Shown piece by piece: positions 5,464 to 7,468 of a DNA stretch of 7,468 bases (within the stretch, counting starts at the first letter, position 1; each line of letters starts with the position of its first letter). The notes beneath the pieces are model-generated. The model saw nothing but the letters and a program-made list of their open reading frames with translations. It did no database searches and was not told the origin of the DNA. This DNA is from Planctomycetota bacterium. Its GTDB lineage: Bacteria > Planctomycetota > MHYJ01 > JACQXL01. The position numbers and the translations under genes were made by a program. The DNA lies in NCBI GenBank assembly GCA_030018555.1, contig JASEHY010000066.1:1-7468 (forward strand), in the 5' to 3' direction.

Positions 5464-6410
5464 TGGAAGAGAAAAGATTCCCTCCCGCCCCCTCTTGGGG
5501 GGGCGAGGCTCGCCCATTCGGGCGGCGCTGGCCCCTTTATGTTACGATTATTATAGCACTAATTATTGGCTGGCTTTATTCATTCGGTATGCTTCAGAGT
5601 GTCTCAAGTCGGCATAAAACCATTACGGTCGGTCTCTATGAAATAGAAATTTCTACCCGCTCAGAATTAGACGAAGGTAAGCCAGCCAGAATCAATCTGA
5701 TTGTAACCTCACTAAATAAGCCCACAGAGGTAAAACTATCGTTTTATTCGCTTGATAGAAAAGAAGCCAGACCTGTTCTGGTTCATAAGATACCGCCCCC
5801 TAAGAAGGACTTTGCAACTATATCAATGCTTCCCGCCGGTGAGACAGGGTTTTATACTGTCCAGTTGCCACCGCTGAAAATGGCAGAACGATATTATTAT
5901 TATATTAATCTTGTGGATGAAAAGACAGATACCTTTTCCTATCCTGAAGGCGCTCCTGATAAAAAACTGCTTAACATAACCTATCGTCGTGAGGGTATTC
6001 GCTGGGTAACAGTTTTACATATCATAATGATGTATATGGTGGTCTTTTTCCTCTTACATACTATATACTATGCCCTGACGCATATTGCTTTCCCATCGTT
6101 TCCGATAACAAAAACTATTGCCTCCGTTATCTGGGCAAATATCTTTTTCTTTATTACGAGTTTCCCCATCGGTTGTTATGTCGCATATCGCGCCTATGGC
6201 GAGCCATGGACAGGTATCCCTGAAGTATTAGACCCAAATGATGTAGATAATAAAAGTCTGTTTATTTTTATATACTGGGTAATAATCCTTTTACTGATAA
6301 AAGGGGTAAGTCAGGGTAAGAACAAGATAACGACGAAGGTGTTTACTCTTTTAAGTGTGATTGGTGCTCTGGCAACTATTTATTTATTCATCTCAGGCGG
6401 ACATAATTAA
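5463..6410 (+). CDS. Unrecognised five-helix membrane protein C, paralogue of B
   Basis: I do not recognise this 315-residue protein. Numbered from the alternative ATG at 5460, it has an N-terminal helix (25-43), a soluble domain (about 52-177; short alternating hydrophobic/polar stretches suggest an Ig-like beta fold, but this is a guess), and four C-terminal helices (about 183-206, 218-243, 266-283, 293-313). It shares with B the conserved ITSFPIG, AY, W.GIP and DNKSLF pattern and the ERYYYY/QRYYFF strand before the second helix. ATG 5463 is preferred over 5460 because GGAG (5452-5455) is 7 bp from it and only 4 bp from the other; either way the start overlaps B's stop, implying translational coupling. 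Residues about 7-24 derive from a GC-rich repeat. Thirteen bases separate it from the ATPase gene. B and C may form a heterodimer. Confidence 0.82.
   Translation: MEEKRFPPAPSWGGEARPFGRRWPLYVTIIIALIIGWLYSFGMLQSVSSRHKTITVGLYEIEISTRSELDEGKPARINLIVTSLNKPTEVKLSFYSLDRKEARPVLVHKIPPPKKDFATISMLPAGETGFYTVQLPPLKMAERYYYYINLVDEKTDTFSYPEGAPDKKLLNITYRREGIRWVTVLHIIMMYMVVFFLLHTIYYALTHIAFPSFPITKTIASVIWANIFFFITSFPIGCYVAYRAYGEPWTGIPEVLDPNDVDNKSLFIFIYWVIILLLIKGVSQGKNKITTKVFTLLSVIGALATIYLFISGGHN
5482..5524. repeat. GC-rich palindromic element, second copy, at the 5' end of membrane gene C
   Basis: Two hairpins lie side by side: CGCCCCC (5486-5492) / GGGGGCG (5499-5505) and CGCCC-attc-GGGCG (5511-5524). GAGGCTCGCCC (5505-5515) is identical to 4919-4929 in the first element. 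It is translated as PPAPSWGGEARPFGRR just before the first membrane helix, where protein B has only a short MKNSKI leader. The outer boundaries are not certain. Confidence 0.6.
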
Positions 6411-6415
6411 AGGAG
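6411..6415 (+). promoter_or_regulatory. Ribosome binding site of the BzdQ-like gene
   Basis: AGGAG (AAAGGAG with the preceding bases) lies eight bases before ATG 6424 and directly after the stop of gene C. It is the best Shine-Dalgarno in the rightward operon and fixes this start. Confidence 0.8.
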
Positions 6416-6423
6416 TATAATCT

Positions 6424-7296
6424 ATGACACAAGAATTCTGGAGATGGAAAGAGTATAACTGGCGAGATGAGGCCAGAGACTGGCGTTCGGCGAATATTAT
6501 TACCGCAGGTGTTGATGTCGGCTCGGTATCATCAAAGGTCGCCATTATGATTGATGGCGAATTGTATGCCTATAGTTTGATGCGAACGGGTTCAGATAGT
6601 TCCCAGAGCGCGACCAAAGCGATAAACTGGGCAATGGATGGCAGCGGACTTGCTCTGGATAAGATTCACTATGTGGTCGGCACAGGTTATGGCAGGGTTA
6701 ATGTGCCTTTTGCCAAGAAATCCATTACCGAGATTGCCTGTCATGCCCGTGGCGCTAATTTTATCTGGGGCTCTTCAGTGAGAACAGTGCTTGATATGGG
6801 CGGTCAGGACTGCAAGGCAATTAAGTGCGACGAAAAGGGTAAGGTTACCGCATTCTTAATGAATGATAAATGTGCCGCTGGAACAGGTCGCGGAATGGAG
6901 GTCTTCGCTGAGTTGTTATCCGTCCAGATAGAACAGATGGGAGAATTATCCCTGGCGGTTGATAAAGAACCTGAACCGGTCTCCAGTACCTGTGTTGTCT
7001 TTGCTAAATCTGAAGCATTAGGGTTGCTTCGTCAGGGCTGGTCTAAAGAGAAGGTCATTGCCGCTTATTCTTCAGCGATGGCGCATCGTGTCTTCACACT
7101 TCTGGAAAAGGTCAACGTGGAAAAAGAATTCGTCATTACCGGCGGCATCTCCAAAAATATAGGTGTTGTTAAAAGAATAGAAGGTGAGTTAAAAATAACG
7201 GCATTGCCTAAGCCCGAGAGATATGACCCGGTGTTGGCTGGTGCGATTGGCGCCGCCTGCTTCGCTAAAGCACTCTACGAGAAAGAGAAAAGATAA
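6424..7296 (+). CDS. BadF/BadG/BcrA/BcrD-family ATPase, BzdQ-like (benzoyl-CoA reductase subunit / 2-hydroxyacyl-CoA dehydratase activator)
   Basis: This 290-residue cytoplasmic iron-sulfur ATPase belongs to the ASKHA fold family of HgdC-type activators ('archerases'). They form a homodimer bridged by one [4Fe-4S] cluster and use ATP to push an electron to a partner enzyme. Visible motifs are phosphate-1 DVGSVSSK (31-38), phosphate-2 DMGGQDCK (124-131), the adenosine motif TGGISKN (239-245), and both cluster cysteines, Cys150 in NDKCAAGTGRG and Cys190 in SSTCVVFAKSE. The WRW-containing N-terminal extension, ITAGVDVGSVSS and GTGYGRVNVPFA resemble BzdQ of bzd-type benzoyl-CoA reductase more than stand-alone HgdC. 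Length fits the family. No BzdN/O/P or dehydratase subunit is in the window; the partner may lie elsewhere, and the two membrane proteins upstream are an unusual context. All key residues are present, so it should be active. Confidence 0.9.
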   Translation: MTQEFWRWKEYNWRDEARDWRSANIITAGVDVGSVSSKVAIMIDGELYAYSLMRTGSDSSQSATKAINWAMDGSGLALDKIHYVVGTGYGRVNVPFAKKSITEIACHARGANFIWGSSVRTVLDMGGQDCKAIKCDEKGKVTAFLMNDKCAAGTGRGMEVFAELLSVQIEQMGELSLAVDKEPEPVSSTCVVFAKSEALGLLRQGWSKEKVIAAYSSAMAHRVFTLLEKVNVEKEFVITGGISKNIGVVKRIEGELKITALPKPERYDPVLAGAIGAACFAKALYEKEKR

Positions 7297-7301
7297 AATA
7301 C

Positions 7302-7327
7302 AACCACAAAGACGCGAAGACACAAAG
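7302..7327. repeat. CACAAAG repeat, solo arm (copy 2)
   Basis: AACCACAAAGACGCGAAG and the bases following align with the left arm at 1497-1523 over about 26 bp with a few mismatches and one gap. It begins 5 bp after the stop of the ATPase gene. No inverted partner follows, so this is a half copy or a decayed one. Confidence 0.6.
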
Positions 7328-7331
7328 CATT

Positions 7332-7357
7332 AAAATATTGGGTCTTCCGGTATTTTA
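7332..7357. terminator. Weak stem-loop after the operon, possible terminator
   Basis: TAAAATA (7332-7338) pairs with TATTTTA (7351-7357), extended inward by G-C and G-U pairs (TTGG/CCGG). It starts 35 bp after the last stop of the operon. It lacks a GC-rich stem and a clear run of T afterwards, so intrinsic termination is only a possibility. Confidence 0.25.
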
Positions 7358-7377
7358 GTGGGTAAATAGTGTCAGTT

Positions 7378-7394
7378 TTGGCACGGTATTTGCT
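7378..7394 (+). promoter_or_regulatory. Sigma-54 (RpoN) -24/-12 promoter
   Basis: TTGGCACGGTATTTGCT matches the sigma-54 consensus TGGCACG-N4-TTGCW at every informative position, with GG (7380-7381) and GC (7392-7393) exactly ten bases apart. Transcription would start near 7405 and read rightward off the window, so the controlled gene is not visible. An activator site would be expected upstream, within or beyond 7297-7377, but I could not identify one. Confidence 0.75.
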
Positions 7395-7455
7395 ATAACC
7401 ATTGTAGTATTAACCCGGATTATTCACAAAAAAAGTAGCGGATTGCCGTAAAACC

Positions 7456-7468
7456 CTTATAATATAAG
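7456..7468. repeat. 13-bp perfect palindrome at the right edge
   Basis: CTTATA-a-TATAAG is a perfect inverted repeat ending at the last base of the window. It also contains TATAAT (7458-7463), but no matching -35 box is visible at 16-18 bp. It lies in the presumed leader of the sigma-54-driven transcript and could be an operator or simply AT-rich leader sequence. Confidence 0.3.

Noticed and set aside
7300..7468. End of an insertion sequence at the right edge
   Set aside because: The stretch holds repeat-like sequence and a palindrome, but no terminal inverted repeat pair or transposase coding sequence is visible within the window.
1..7468. CRISPR array, tRNA or rRNA genes
   Set aside because: No regularly spaced identical repeats with unique spacers, and no cloverleaf or rRNA-like sequence was recognised on either strand.

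Overview
The window looks like chromosomal sequence from an uncultured, probably anaerobic, Gram-negative-type bacterium, most likely a candidate-phylum lineage known from metagenomes. The basis is the mix of genes (S13 DD-carboxypeptidase, FloA flotillin, a cyclic-2,3-diphosphoglycerate-synthetase-like GTPase, a BzdQ/HgdC-type ATPase), a textbook sigma-54 promoter, and a heavy load of short dispersed palindromes. I cannot name the phylum from sequence alone. Coding DNA is moderately AT-rich, and several GC-rich palindromic islands interrupt it.

Left part, minus strand (1-2747): a sigma-70-type promoter drives floA (1636-2652), followed 11 bp later by dacB. dacB starts at 1624 and runs off the left edge without a stop codon. 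Its S13 catalytic domain is intact, but its first ~110 residues are translated almost entirely from three or four kinds of palindromic repeat, which appear even to supply most of the hydrophobic export segment.

Middle (2653-2974): a 322-bp divergent intergenic region. It holds an inverted-repeat module whose two arms each carry an outward-pointing TTGACA -35 box, one serving floA and one serving the rightward operon, with a mirrored pair of stem-loops between them.

Right part, plus strand (2975-7296): four genes in one direction, probably one operon: a cDPGS-like P-loop GTPase; two adjacent paralogous five-helix membrane proteins (B, 4444-5463; C, 5463-6410) that I do not recognise; and a BadF/BadG/BcrA/BcrD-family ATPase closest to BzdQ. 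The ATPase normally energises a low-potential electron transfer to a dehydratase or benzoyl-CoA-reductase-type enzyme, but no such enzyme is encoded here. The membrane pair sits directly between the GTPase and the ATPase, so this may be an undescribed membrane-linked assembly.

The most unusual signal is the repeats inside reading frames. A ~104-bp GC-rich palindromic element sits in frame inside membrane protein B, exactly where its paralogue C has nothing. A related element sits at the start of C, and several more form the N-terminus of DacB. This resembles the coding palindromic elements (RPE) known from Rickettsia, with different sequences. After the operon (7297-7468) come a solo copy of a CACAAAG repeat arm, a weak hairpin and a sigma-54 promoter aimed at a gene beyond the right edge.
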